Source: Avidesulfovibrio sp964369685 (lineage in GTDB: Bacteria > Desulfobacterota > Desulfovibrionia > Desulfovibrionales > Desulfovibrionaceae). Taken from it: a DNA stretch of 64,000 nucleotides. Location of the stretch: the NCBI GenBank assembly GCA_964369685.1, contig CAYJFB010000009.1, positions 1 to 64,000 of the forward strand, given 5' to 3'. Of this stretch, positions 33,711 to 41,820 are shown one piece after another. The notes under the pieces were generated by a model that worked only from the letters and a program-made list of their open reading frames with translations, did no database searches and had not been told where the DNA came from. The position numbers and the translations under genes are program-made. Position 1 is the stretch's first letter. Each line of letters begins with the position of its first letter.

Positions 33711-35105
33711 AAAACAACCTAACGCCTGGCTTAACGCATCAACAACGGCAGAAGCATCTGTTGCACTTAACGTACGCGGATCAAGACACAACGCATTGTC
33801 TTCCACACGACCGATGAGTGGCGGATCGGTTTTTAAAAGCCGTTGACGCAATGTTTCCACCGAGCACACAAGCGGACTAAAACGAATGACAGAACCGCGT
33901 AAATCGTGTTCGGGAAAAGAACCGCCGCCGACTTGTGCCGCACCCTCCACAACCTGAATCCGCGCGTATGTACCCAAACGCTTACGAAGTCGAGCGGCCA
34001 AACGCATCGCCCGTTTATGTATACTTTCGGGTGACTCAAAAATCATTCTCAATGTCGGAATCTGCTGACGGGCTTTGGATTCGTCTAAGTACAAGCGCAA
34101 TGTCGCCTCAAGGGCGGCCAAGGTCATTTTATCTATGCGCAAGGCTCTGTTCAAGGGATGCTGCTTTATTTTTTCTAAAACAGCACGCTTCCCGACAATG
34201 ATTCCTGCCTGTGGGCCACCCAAAACCTTATCCCCCGAAAACATCACCACATCCGCACCACCGGCAACAACCGCTTGCACCGTCGGCTCCCCGGGTAAAC
34301 CCACCGCCGCCAAATCGAGCAACGAACCGCTTCCTAAATCTTCAATACATAAAATATTGTGTTCATGTGCCAGCTCTGACAAGGCTTTTACAGAAACATC
34401 ACTGTGAAAACCAATCACACGATAATTTGACGTGTGCACACGCATCAACGCCGCTGTAGAATCAGTGATTGCCTGTTCATAATCGGTTTTGTGTACCCGA
34501 TTGGTACAACCCACTTCACGCAACACCGCGCCGCTGCGACTCATCACATCAGGAATCCGAAAACTGCCGCCAATCTCGACCAATTGACCACGCGCCACAA
34601 CCACTTCGTGACCGCGACACAACGCATCCAACGTTAAAAAAACAGCCGCAGCATTGTTGTTTACCACAAGCGCGGCTTCCGCACCGCTCAGCTTACATAG
34701 CAATGATTCGACATGACTATAACGACTGCCTCGTTTGCCCGTAGACAATTCCAATTCTAAATTGGAATACCCCCGACACGCTTCATTCACAGCCGCAATC
34801 GCGTCTTCAGACAACACCGCACGTCCCATATTCGTGTGTAAAACAACCCCCGTGGCATTGAGCACCCTCTGAAAATGCGGACGCAAACCTCGCCGAACAA
34901 ATCGCAATAAGGCGTCCTGCATCCGTTCAAGTTGCAACACTTTGGGATCGGTTATCCGTCCTGTTTGGATTTCTTTACGCCTTTCATCCAAAAAAGCGAC
35001 GACAAGTTCTTTGATCAATCCTCGAGGTGCGGTTGCATTGAACGTTTCCAAAGCGGTCAAACACGCATCCACGGAAGGAAGAGTTTTGTAAAGGTGTTGC
35101 ATCAT
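33708..35105 (-). CDS. selA: L-seryl-tRNA(Sec) selenium transferase
   Basis: 465 residues, equal to the usual SelA length. PLP-dependent enzyme that converts Ser-tRNA(Sec) to Sec-tRNA(Sec) using selenophosphate. Family phrases are VLNATGVVLHTNMGRAVLS, YSNLELELSTGKRGSR, ALVVNNNAAAVFLTLDAL, and VMFSGDKVLGGPQAGIIVG with K293 as the PLP lysine. Its presence shows that the organism makes selenoproteins; selB, selC and selD are not in the window. It follows folC by 39 bases in the same direction. The TAG stop comes from the MITE edge, so the last codons end in Gly-Cys-Phe directly at the insertion. Confidence 0.95.
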   Translation of the reverse strand: MMQHLYKTLPSVDACLTALETFNATAPRGLIKELVVAFLDERRKEIQTGRITDPKVLQLERMQDALLRFVRRGLRPHFQRVLNATGVVLHTNMGRAVLSEDAIAAVNEACRGYSNLELELSTGKRGSRYSHVESLLCKLSGAEAALVVNNNAAAVFLTLDALCRGHEVVVARGQLVEIGGSFRIPDVMSRSGAVLREVGCTNRVHKTDYEQAITDSTAALMRVHTSNYRVIGFHSDVSVKALSELAHEHNILCIEDLGSGSLLDLAAVGLPGEPTVQAVVAGGADVVMFSGDKVLGGPQAGIIVGKRAVLEKIKQHPLNRALRIDKMTLAALEATLRLYLDESKARQQIPTLRMIFESPESIHKRAMRLAARLRKRLGTYARIQVVEGAAQVGGGSFPEHDLRGSVIRFSPLVCSVETLRQRLLKTDPPLIGRVEDNALCLDPRTLSATDASAVVDALSQALGCF

Positions 35106-35144
35106 ATTCTCTCTTGTCCTGCAAAAAATAAAGGAAAAAAGGGT

Positions 35145-36398
35145 TTATATAAAAGCATTTGGTTTCAATGTAAAAAACTCGCCAAGCAAATACAACGAAC
35201 CGCATACCAAGACAGGTTCATCACTTTTTCCGAAAAAGCCACGAGCCGTTTCCAAAGCCGTAAACAGTCTTGGCATACCTTGTGCTGTGGGTGCGTGTTG
35301 TGTAAGACTGTTGAGTGCGTGCGCCAGTTCATCACCGTCCACAGCGCGTTCATTGTCTTGAATGGTTGGCGTTAAAATGGGCATACCGTCTGCCAATTCA
35401 AGCACCAGGGGTAATAAACTGTCTATGTCTTTATCCGCCATACAAGAAAAAATAACACACCGTGGTTTAATCTTTTGTGCTTTAATCGACGCAATACAGG
35501 CTCGAAGACCATGAGGATTGTGGGCACCGTCAACCAAATATGGCGGATCTTCTGCGGTTGCGGCAATGTATTGTAAACGCCCTGCAATGCGTGCGGTGGC
35601 CAGAGCTTGCTCACAAGCCTTTGGATTCAAAACCCAAGCGTTTTTTTCTGCCAACAGCGCCCACACCGCCCAAGCCAATTGTGCGTTAAACCGTTGATGT
35701 TCGCCTTGAAGAGCAAGGGCAACGGTCGGTAAAGGAGCCAGATCGTGTGCCTTATAGAGCTGTATTCCATGCTTTTGAGCTTCTGTTTCAAGAACATCCA
35801 TGACTTCCGGGTCTTGTTCGCTTGTTACGGCAATACAGTGTGGATGTAACGCGCCTGCCTTGTCCAAGGCAATGGCGTGAATACTGTCACCCAAAACACC
35901 GACATGATCCAAAGCAATAGGTGTAAAGCAAACAATATCAGCAGGTATAGCTGTTGTGGCGTCATTTTTTCCACCAAGCCCCGCCTCTAAAATATGCAAA
36001 GGCACCTCCGCCTGCGCAAACGCCAATACCGCCAAAACCGTTAAAAACTCAAAACACGTCATGTCCTGACGGCTATCAAAAACCTGTTGAGCCAGGGGTG
36101 CCCATGCCTCATGTGATAACATCATACCATCAATTCGAATCCGTTCCCGATACGTCACCAAATGTGGCGAACCGTAAAGCCCCGTACCGACACCTGAGGC
36201 CTTCGCTAACGCCGCCAAAAATGTTGATGTAGAGCCTTTTCCGTTTGTACCTACGACTTGCACAACACTGTGTTCGCGGACCTTTGTTGACAATTCAAGG
36301 GTCTTCAGTGAATCCTGAATACGATCAAGACCCAAATCCATATGGAACATACCGCGTTCATCCAGAAACGTCAGCACATCATCAAATGAAGTAAACAA
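35145..36398 (-). CDS. folC: Bifunctional folylpolyglutamate synthase / dihydrofolate synthase
   Basis: 417 residues of the Mur-ligase superfamily. The P-loop is VVQVVGTNGKGSTSTFLA; the phrases TYRERIRIDG, CFEFLTVLAVLAFA and ILEAGLGGKNDATTA and the C-terminal ligase part (LVDGAHNPHGLRACI) are FolC hallmarks. Adds glutamate to dihydropteroate and to folates. Start is TTG 36398 (AGGAAA eight bases ahead). It sits between an M24 peptidase gene and selA, all minus strand; a MITE fragment lies in its upstream gap. Confidence 0.93.
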   Translation of the reverse strand: MFTSFDDVLTFLDERGMFHMDLGLDRIQDSLKTLELSTKVREHSVVQVVGTNGKGSTSTFLAALAKASGVGTGLYGSPHLVTYRERIRIDGMMLSHEAWAPLAQQVFDSRQDMTCFEFLTVLAVLAFAQAEVPLHILEAGLGGKNDATTAIPADIVCFTPIALDHVGVLGDSIHAIALDKAGALHPHCIAVTSEQDPEVMDVLETEAQKHGIQLYKAHDLAPLPTVALALQGEHQRFNAQLAWAVWALLAEKNAWVLNPKACEQALATARIAGRLQYIAATAEDPPYLVDGAHNPHGLRACIASIKAQKIKPRCVIFSCMADKDIDSLLPLVLELADGMPILTPTIQDNERAVDGDELAHALNSLTQHAPTAQGMPRLFTALETARGFFGKSDEPVLVCGSLYLLGEFFTLKPNAFI

Positions 36399-36430
36399 TG
36401 GTATTTTCCTTTTTTTTCGGGAATAGATGA

Positions 36431-36482
36431 GAGCCTGTTCACATAGCGTTTTTCGGCTATCTCTGCGTCAGATTTCACGAAA
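36431..36482 (-). mobile_element. Truncated MITE, copy E (one end)
   Basis: GAGCCTGTTCACATAGCG and TTTTTCGGCTATCTCTGCGTCAGATTTCACG match the right end of copy B in reverse orientation over about 50 bases, then similarity stops. It lies between the M24 peptidase and folC. Confidence 0.7.
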
Positions 36483-36523
36483 ACAATCAATCTAAAAAAG
36501 ATCTGGAAACAACTTCTAAGGCT

Positions 36524-37741
36524 TTATCCGATCAACTGCAATAAAGCAAAGTCATCGCCTGTCAGGCTTTTACCGCCGTGTTCCGTCACGACAAAGGTGT
36601 TTTCAATGCCGATCATTCCTACGTTTGGCAGAGCTATTTTCGGTTCAAGGGCAATGGTCATGTTTGCTTCAAGCGGTTCGTCAAAGCGTGCGGCAATGGC
36701 AGGAAATTCATCCATCTGCAGACCGATACCATGTCCCAAAAAGCGCACACGTTCATTGCCAAGCCCCATAAATTGCTCTTGCAAGTGTGCTTTTTCTGCC
36801 AATTGCAGTGCGTTGTTCCAAATCTCTGAGGGGAGCGTTCCCGGGCGAAGCATGGCGGCAGCGTGTTCTTGGATTGTCACCGCCGTTTCGTAGGCAAACA
36901 ACGCCATATCGGGAATATTGTTCCCTGCCCAATAGGTCTGCGTTTTATCGGTATGATACCCTTCCAAGCAAAAAACAGAATCAATCACAAGCGGTTGATC
37001 GACCTGCCACACGTTGCCCTCATACCCCCAAAACGGTGCGGCGGGATGCAAACCGCAAATACCCAAAGGGCCGTCAAAACCTGTGGGATATAATCCTGTT
37101 TGCCCTGCCGCAACAGCCACACCGCCGGAATCGCCGGCATTGGCAATTCGAACAGGTCCCATGTAGCCATTTTCAAGCATAATTTTTTGCAATTCAATAC
37201 CAATAGCGCGTTCACTCATGCCGGGACAAACGCGAGACGGCAAATCGTTAAAAAAACTCTTATGGTGTCGCGCACCACAAAGTTCCATTTTACGAAGTTC
37301 CCATGGGCTTTTCACTGCACGAGTACGCCCAATAATCACATCACCGGCAAGCCATCGACAAGCGGGAATGCGCGAACGCAACAACTCTGATTGCGCCCAC
37401 GTTAACCCCTGTTGCTCAACAGCCACAACACGCCCAAAAGGACTGCCCATTTCAGCGAAAAGATTCAATACATCTTTATAACTTGTGTATTTTGCGATCT
37501 GTGTAAACGGCGATTCGGTACGTGCACGCTCTATGCCCTTACGCACCGCCAACACAGGCTCGCCCTCTCGCGGAATCCAGAGTATTCCTGACGCCAATGT
37601 ACCCGTAAAGTAATAAATATTCACCGCAGAACAAACAAGCAAACCTTCAGCCTCGGGCGTATATCGTTGCATAAAACGACGACAACGACACAACCGTTCT
37701 TGCCATTCACTCTGCGAAAGGATTTCAGAAGCAAGCCACAT
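36524..37741 (-). CDS. M24 family metallopeptidase (Xaa-Pro peptidase-like)
   Basis: 405 residues. A creatinase-like N-terminal domain (VNIYYFTGTLASGILWIPREGEPVLAVRKG) precedes a pita-bread catalytic domain. The five metal ligands are in place: D in VIDSVFCLEG, D in HTDKTQTYW, H in FLGHGIGLQMDEFP, E in IALEPKIALP, and E in IGIENTFVV. Cleaves X-Pro bonds in characterised relatives. Cytoplasmic; no signal peptide. The upstream 200 bp contain a hairpin at 37834-37882. Confidence 0.88.
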   Translation of the reverse strand: MWLASEILSQSEWQERLCRCRRFMQRYTPEAEGLLVCSAVNIYYFTGTLASGILWIPREGEPVLAVRKGIERARTESPFTQIAKYTSYKDVLNLFAEMGSPFGRVVAVEQQGLTWAQSELLRSRIPACRWLAGDVIIGRTRAVKSPWELRKMELCGARHHKSFFNDLPSRVCPGMSERAIGIELQKIMLENGYMGPVRIANAGDSGGVAVAAGQTGLYPTGFDGPLGICGLHPAAPFWGYEGNVWQVDQPLVIDSVFCLEGYHTDKTQTYWAGNNIPDMALFAYETAVTIQEHAAAMLRPGTLPSEIWNNALQLAEKAHLQEQFMGLGNERVRFLGHGIGLQMDEFPAIAARFDEPLEANMTIALEPKIALPNVGMIGIENTFVVTEHGGKSLTGDDFALLQLIG

Positions 37742-37833
37742 AGAAAATATCCTTTGTTCTTTTATTCATACTAAAAACATACGTATTCTAGAATATTATA
37801 TAACACAAACTTTGACAACGTTTTCCAAACATG

Positions 37834-37882
37834 AGCTTCGCTCACAGGACTATAGTATAGATATCGTCACTGTAAGCGAAGC
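37834..37882. repeat. Imperfect inverted repeat (hairpin)
   Basis: AGCTTCGCTCACAG pairs with CTGTAAGCGAAGC, and the inner ACTATAG/ATATCGT part pairs weakly. It lies between two minus-strand genes. It shares the core GGCTTCGCT with the loop of the long inverted repeat at 29790-29852, which may be chance. Role unknown. Confidence 0.5.
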
Positions 37883-37943
37883 CATATTTTTCAGTCAAAG
37901 GTGTTTTTTTCGTGTTTGAATGGAAGGGAGCTTTTTTGTCTTA

Positions 37944-38642
37944 TTATTGCAATTGTTTTTTTAATTCGGCAATTTGGTATTTATAAAACGTGATTGTAAA
38001 ATTTTGTTCAGTGCCGTTTGTTTTAGCAAGTTCAATGATAGCTTCATAAAACGCCAAGGCTTTTTGTTTATCACCGCCTTGAAGAGCGGTTGCAGCCATG
38101 GTTTCAAGCACCAAGGCTTTCATGTTCTCAGGCACCTGATGTTGTAACTGCTCAAGCACGTTCAAAGACGCTTCTGTTTTTCCGACATGACGTAAGAGTT
38201 CGGCTTGGTTGAAAGCGGCAATTGTCCCCAGTGCGCCTTCGGGATCGTTGGCATAAACCTTGGCATAGGCTGTCAGTGCTTTTTCAAAATCTTTGTTTTG
38301 TACGGCTACGGTAGCCATTTCAAGTAAGATAGCCGGTGTCATGACAGCGGGCGCGTCAGCAAGCAACGTTTCCAAAGCTGTATATTTGTTTTCTTGCGAT
38401 CCCACAATAATTTTACCGAAATCCATATGCGCTTCATCAAGCGCACTCATTTGTTGCCAATGCCACAATCCATAGCCTATAGTGAGTAAAACAAGCAATA
38501 ACAAAGCACTGACTATCAACCGCATGTGACGAATAACAAAGGTAAACAGCGGTGACGCTTCGGCAGAAACTTCAGCTTGCATCTCGTTGAGCAAACCATG
38601 GGGTGCGGCGTAGGGTTCTGTGTTTTGGGGAATACGGTTCAT
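37944..38642 (-). CDS. Membrane-anchored TPR protein (YfgM/TPR_21-like)
   Basis: 232 residues from ATG 38642 (GAGGAG seven bases ahead). One N-terminal membrane helix (LIVSALLLLVLLTIGYGLWHW, residues about 45-65) follows a cytoplasmic tail of about 40 residues. The rest is periplasmic helical repeats (ALTAYAKVYANDPEGALGTIAAFNQAELL). The architecture resembles YfgM, an ancillary SecYEG/chaperone protein, but the similarity is one of design only. It is followed by a hairpin and the M24 gene. Confidence 0.75.
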   Translation of the reverse strand: MNRIPQNTEPYAAPHGLLNEMQAEVSAEASPLFTFVIRHMRLIVSALLLLVLLTIGYGLWHWQQMSALDEAHMDFGKIIVGSQENKYTALETLLADAPAVMTPAILLEMATVAVQNKDFEKALTAYAKVYANDPEGALGTIAAFNQAELLRHVGKTEASLNVLEQLQHQVPENMKALVLETMAATALQGGDKQKALAFYEAIIELAKTNGTEQNFTITFYKYQIAELKKQLQ

Positions 38643-38812
38643 ATTGAAACTCCTCAAAATATGTATATCTGATGTGATTATAGACACAAAGTAGGACATC
38701 GCGTCCACAAACGTGGATAAAAATGATTATTCAAAAACATTCAATTTTCTTTTTCTATTTACACAAAATTCATCAAAAAGCAATGTGACATTTTTATCTT
38801 ACTGCGTAACTC

Positions 38813-38843
38813 GGGGAAGCCTCGCCTTACAGGCTTTTTCCCC
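38813..38843. other. Hairpin in divergent intergenic region
   Basis: GGGGAAGCCT and AGGCTTTTTCCCC form an imperfect stem with an eight-base loop, followed on the plus strand by AATAAAAAAAC. It lies about 125 bases before the YddG-like gene. It could be an attenuator of that gene; no more can be said. Confidence 0.4.
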
Positions 38844-38966
38844 AATAAAAAAACAGCATCAATCTTGAACGGCTTGCAGCCGAAAAAAAAGAGTTTTAGA
38901 TTTTGCCAATGTGTTTTAATTAAAGACTTGCCATCGACAAAATAGTCCTCAAAATAAGGAAAAAAC

Positions 38967-39848
38967 ATGCTCTCTGCACATCAGCGCGCAACATGTATCG
39001 GTTGGATTGCTATTTTATTATGGAGTTCGACTGTGGCATTTGTTAAAAGTATTACCGAACATTTTGATCCCACTTTCGGCATGGCTTTGGCCTATGCCAT
39101 TTCCGGTGTTCTTGTTTTGCTAAAAACAGGTATCGGTTCACTGCGTGCCGTACCGTTACACTATATCCTTATTTGCGGCACGCTTTTTTCCCTTTACGGC
39201 ATCTTATTGCCTCTTGCCTTGGCGTTAACCACAAGTGGCCAACAAGCCTTGGAAATCGGTTTAATCAATTATCTTTGGCCAAGTTTAATCATTGTATTTT
39301 CTATTGTCTTATTAAAACAGCATGTTCGTTGTATTGTTTATCCCGGTATTTGCTTGGCTTTTTTGGGTATTGTTTTTTGTGTTGCCGGGGATTCGCTGGA
39401 TCTTAGGCAATCATGGAACACCATTCAAACAAATCCTTGGCCGTATGTGGTCGCTTTGACAGCGGCCATTGTCTGGGCGGTATATTGTAACACTTTAAAA
39501 ATGTATGCCCAATATGATTGTCTGGCTTTCTTTTTTTTAGAACTGGCTGCATTTTTAGGGATAGCGATGATATTTACAGGTTCCCCGTTGAAACAGTTCT
39601 CACTGATCGGGTTGGGTAATGTTTGCGCTTTGGGGCTTGTTAACGCTGTTGCATTTTTTTGTTGGGATATAGGCATTAAGCATGGAAATATTCATGTCTT
39701 GGCAATAGGTTCTTATGCCATTCCGATTTTTTCGGCACTTTTTGCCTCATTTTGGCTTGCCGTGTCGCCCCCGACAACCTTTTGGTACGGGGTGGCTCTG
39801 GTTGTTCTCGGTTCGTTATTTTGTTGGAAAGCAACAACAAACGATTGA
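38967..39848 (+). CDS. EamA/DMT family transporter, YddG-like aromatic amino acid exporter
   Basis: 293 residues with ten predicted helices in two EamA repeats. The N-terminus RATCIGWIAILLWSSTVAFVK and the phrase GLINYLWPSLIIVFSI are the pattern of E. coli YddG, which exports aromatic amino acids. AGGAAAAAAC precedes the ATG. No regulatory gene adjoins it. Substrate is by family resemblance only. Confidence 0.8.
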   Translation: MLSAHQRATCIGWIAILLWSSTVAFVKSITEHFDPTFGMALAYAISGVLVLLKTGIGSLRAVPLHYILICGTLFSLYGILLPLALALTTSGQQALEIGLINYLWPSLIIVFSIVLLKQHVRCIVYPGICLAFLGIVFCVAGDSLDLRQSWNTIQTNPWPYVVALTAAIVWAVYCNTLKMYAQYDCLAFFFLELAAFLGIAMIFTGSPLKQFSLIGLGNVCALGLVNAVAFFCWDIGIKHGNIHVLAIGSYAIPIFSALFASFWLAVSPPTTFWYGVALVVLGSLFCWKATTND

Positions 39849-39850
39849 TG

Positions 39851-39898
39851 TTTTTTGGGGGAGGCACACTCAATAAAGAACATGCCTCCCCCAAAAAA
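39851..39898. terminator. Bidirectional hairpin between yddG-like and lapA-like genes
   Basis: A perfect 16-bp stem TTTTTTGGGGGAGGCA / TGCCTCCCCCAAAAAA between two convergent genes, three bases after the first stop. The U/A tracts are part of the stem base and lie 5' and 3' respectively, the reverse of a textbook terminator. Confidence 0.7.
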
Positions 39899-39922
39899 GA
39901 AGAGAACCCTCTACATAAGAAA

Positions 39923-40333
39923 TTACGCTTGTTCTGTCGGTTCCACGGGTTGTTGCGTGGCTTTATTCAATGCTGTTTCCAAGTTGACGACAGTTGCTTT
40001 TAATTCTTTACAGGCATTTTCGTTGTTTTCAAGTTGTTTTTGTGCTTTGGCAAGATCTCTTTCAACGCTGCGGGCGCGCATATTCGCCATGGTCAACTTG
40101 GCAGAAATAGACAGTCTATCCCAAATCAACATCAGCAACGTAACCAGAGCACCAATCACAAAACAAATTAACAACATGACATAAAACGGCAAGGGATTCG
40201 TTTCAAGCGGCGCAATAAAAAGCAGATCCAGTTTAAGCGGTAACGCTTGCGAAAACGTGGCTTGATTTTGCACAAAAAACAACATTACAAAAAAGAACAA
40301 TAAAACCAACAGTAAAACTTTAATGTAGCGCAT
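39923..40333 (-). CDS. LapA-domain (DUF1049) membrane protein
   Basis: 136 residues from ATG 40333 (GAGGAG nine bases ahead). Two membrane helices (LLLVLLFFFVMLFFVQN with the LapA motif FxxQN, and FYVMLLICFVIGALVTLLM) are followed by a coiled-coil tail rich in Lys/Glu and ending in Pro/Thr. LapA proteins in E. coli help control LPS assembly; in this lineage the role is unproven. Confidence 0.82.
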   Translation of the reverse strand: MRYIKVLLLVLLFFFVMLFFVQNQATFSQALPLKLDLLFIAPLETNPLPFYVMLLICFVIGALVTLLMLIWDRLSISAKLTMANMRARSVERDLAKAQKQLENNENACKELKATVVNLETALNKATQQPVEPTEQA

Positions 40334-40547
40334 GTGTTCACTCCTCGATGTCTCTAATGTATGGTATCCCAAAAAAATGTCACTGTTTCAAAAAGAACAG
40401 TTCATTTTGAAGCGGCAAGCAATCTTTACTGTATGATTCCGTTTGCATTGCGTATGTAAGATGTTTTTTATAAAAAAGCAACAAAGGCCTTTTTTCGTTT
40501 TGATTGATTCCTGTCACATACCGTTTCAAAACAGTATGTCGGCGTAT

Positions 40548-41198
40548 TCAGCCTCGCAAAAGCCGCGCAAGGCATTGAGCTGAGGTTTTATGAAACAGTT
40601 TGTATCCTGCTTCAGAAAGCCGTGCACCTTGTAGCGTACACTGTAACAAACGCTCAGAGGCCATCTCGGCAACGTTGTGGGCATGGCTTCCAAACAGCAA
40701 ACCACAACCGTGTTCAACGGCCAAATGCGCCACATGTGCGTTGGCAAAACTCTGTTGCCGTGCCGTGCTTAACTCAAGAGCCACACCTTTTTCAGCAGCA
40801 AACGCAACCTCTTCTGAGCGGATCAGTCCGGGATAATAAATGATATCGGCGCCCGCTTCGATCGCCGCAAGCATACTGCCCACCTCAACATCACAATACG
40901 GACTTTCACCGCAAACACTGACAACAGCCGCTCCCAACGCGCGCGCTTCACAGACGGCATCACCAATCAAAGGAGGAGGAATATGACTTAACCCAACTCC
41001 AACAAAGGCTTCCACACCACCATAGAGCGCGTATTGACGTACTGTTTGCAATAATGAAGGCAGAGATTGAGCGAGGGTTGCACCGTCGGCATGCAACATC
41101 ACGCATGCCGCCCGATATCCCGCAAAACGGATGTCTCGCAAACGCTCTGCAACCGTTTGTTGTGCGTATACAGGAACATGAACATCAAAAACATGCAT
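40548..41198 (-). CDS. PHP-like / histidinol-phosphatase-related protein
   Basis: 216 residues. Predicted TIM-barrel-like: HVFDVHVPVYAQQTVAERLRDIRFAGYRAACVML at the start, GVGLSHIPP, ADIIYYPGLI, GVALELSTA and LLFGSHAHNVAEMAS in the order expected of PHP or RNase P p30-like proteins. The usual HxH at the first strand reads DVHVP, so metal binding may be reduced. It starts seven bases after the nuclease-family gene upstream with a weak ribosome binding site, so it is probably translationally coupled. Function unassigned. Confidence 0.65.
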   Translation of the reverse strand: MHVFDVHVPVYAQQTVAERLRDIRFAGYRAACVMLHADGATLAQSLPSLLQTVRQYALYGGVEAFVGVGLSHIPPPLIGDAVCEARALGAAVVSVCGESPYCDVEVGSMLAAIEAGADIIYYPGLIRSEEVAFAAEKGVALELSTARQQSFANAHVAHLAVEHGCGLLFGSHAHNVAEMASERLLQCTLQGARLSEAGYKLFHKTSAQCLARLLRG

Positions 41199-41204
41199 AG
41201 GCGT

Positions 41205-41804
41205 TTACATCATGCGTTTTGAGGCCGGTTTCATGTTGCGTAAACTGACCGTACGTTGTTTTTTTAATGAAGAACGATTATTTTTTTGTTTACTGTTTTT
41301 GGGTAATTGGTGTTCGGTCAATCGTGGAGCAACAGTCGGAAGATGCGGGAAAAAATCAGGTAACGTAATGTGCAGGGCGTCTGCCGCACGAGAAGAAGGG
41401 GTTTTGCCTTGTTTTTTTGCCGACGAAAAAAGGTCGACATGCATCAGCAATGGAATTTTTGCTCTGATCGCCAAAGCCACCCCGTCAGACAAACGGCACG
41501 GCAAACGTACAATTTCTTTTGCCGTCATGATTTCCAAATGAGTAATAAATTCTTCTTCTTGTAAATCTGTAATAGAAACTCCGACCAAGTGACCGTCTAA
41601 GGCCGTCATGGCATCAAGCAACAAATCGTGAGCAAACGAAGGCTCTGTCTTATCGCCGTTCAAAAGATACGACAGCATCAGCGCTTCTGCGATCCCAATC
41701 CAAAAAGGAACCGTTTCCTCACCGTCCTGACGTTGCAAAACCAACACAGGTGCCGTTGTGGCTTCATCCATTCCCAACCCGAGAACATGCATTCCAACCA
41801 TCAT
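41205..41804 (-). CDS. Bifunctional nuclease family protein (DUF151)
   Basis: 199 residues. The BFN/DUF151 domain covers residues about 5-135: VLVLQRQDGEETVPFWIGIAEAL, RPSFAHDLL-type segment (EPSFAHDLLLDAMTAL), and CRLSDGVALAIRAKIPLLM. A basic, Ser/Arg/Lys-rich tail follows. Family members show DNase/RNase activity in plants and thermophiles; the bacterial role is unclear. GGAG lies six bases before the ATG. Next to miaB and a PHP-like gene in one minus-strand group. Confidence 0.85.
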   Translation of the reverse strand: MMVGMHVLGLGMDEATTAPVLVLQRQDGEETVPFWIGIAEALMLSYLLNGDKTEPSFAHDLLLDAMTALDGHLVGVSITDLQEEEFITHLEIMTAKEIVRLPCRLSDGVALAIRAKIPLLMHVDLFSSAKKQGKTPSSRAADALHITLPDFFPHLPTVAPRLTEHQLPKNSKQKNNRSSLKKQRTVSLRNMKPASKRMM

Positions 41805-41820
41805 AGCAGACTCCGTGTAT

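Noticed and set aside
33708..35105. Search for selenoprotein genes (in-frame TGA) near selA
   Set aside because: No CDS in the window is interrupted by TGA in a known selenoprotein context, so the Sec machinery serves genes elsewhere.
38759..38968. Short minus-strand frame of 69 codons
   Set aside because: Passes through the hairpin at 38813-38843, has no Shine-Dalgarno and overlaps the start of the YddG-like gene.
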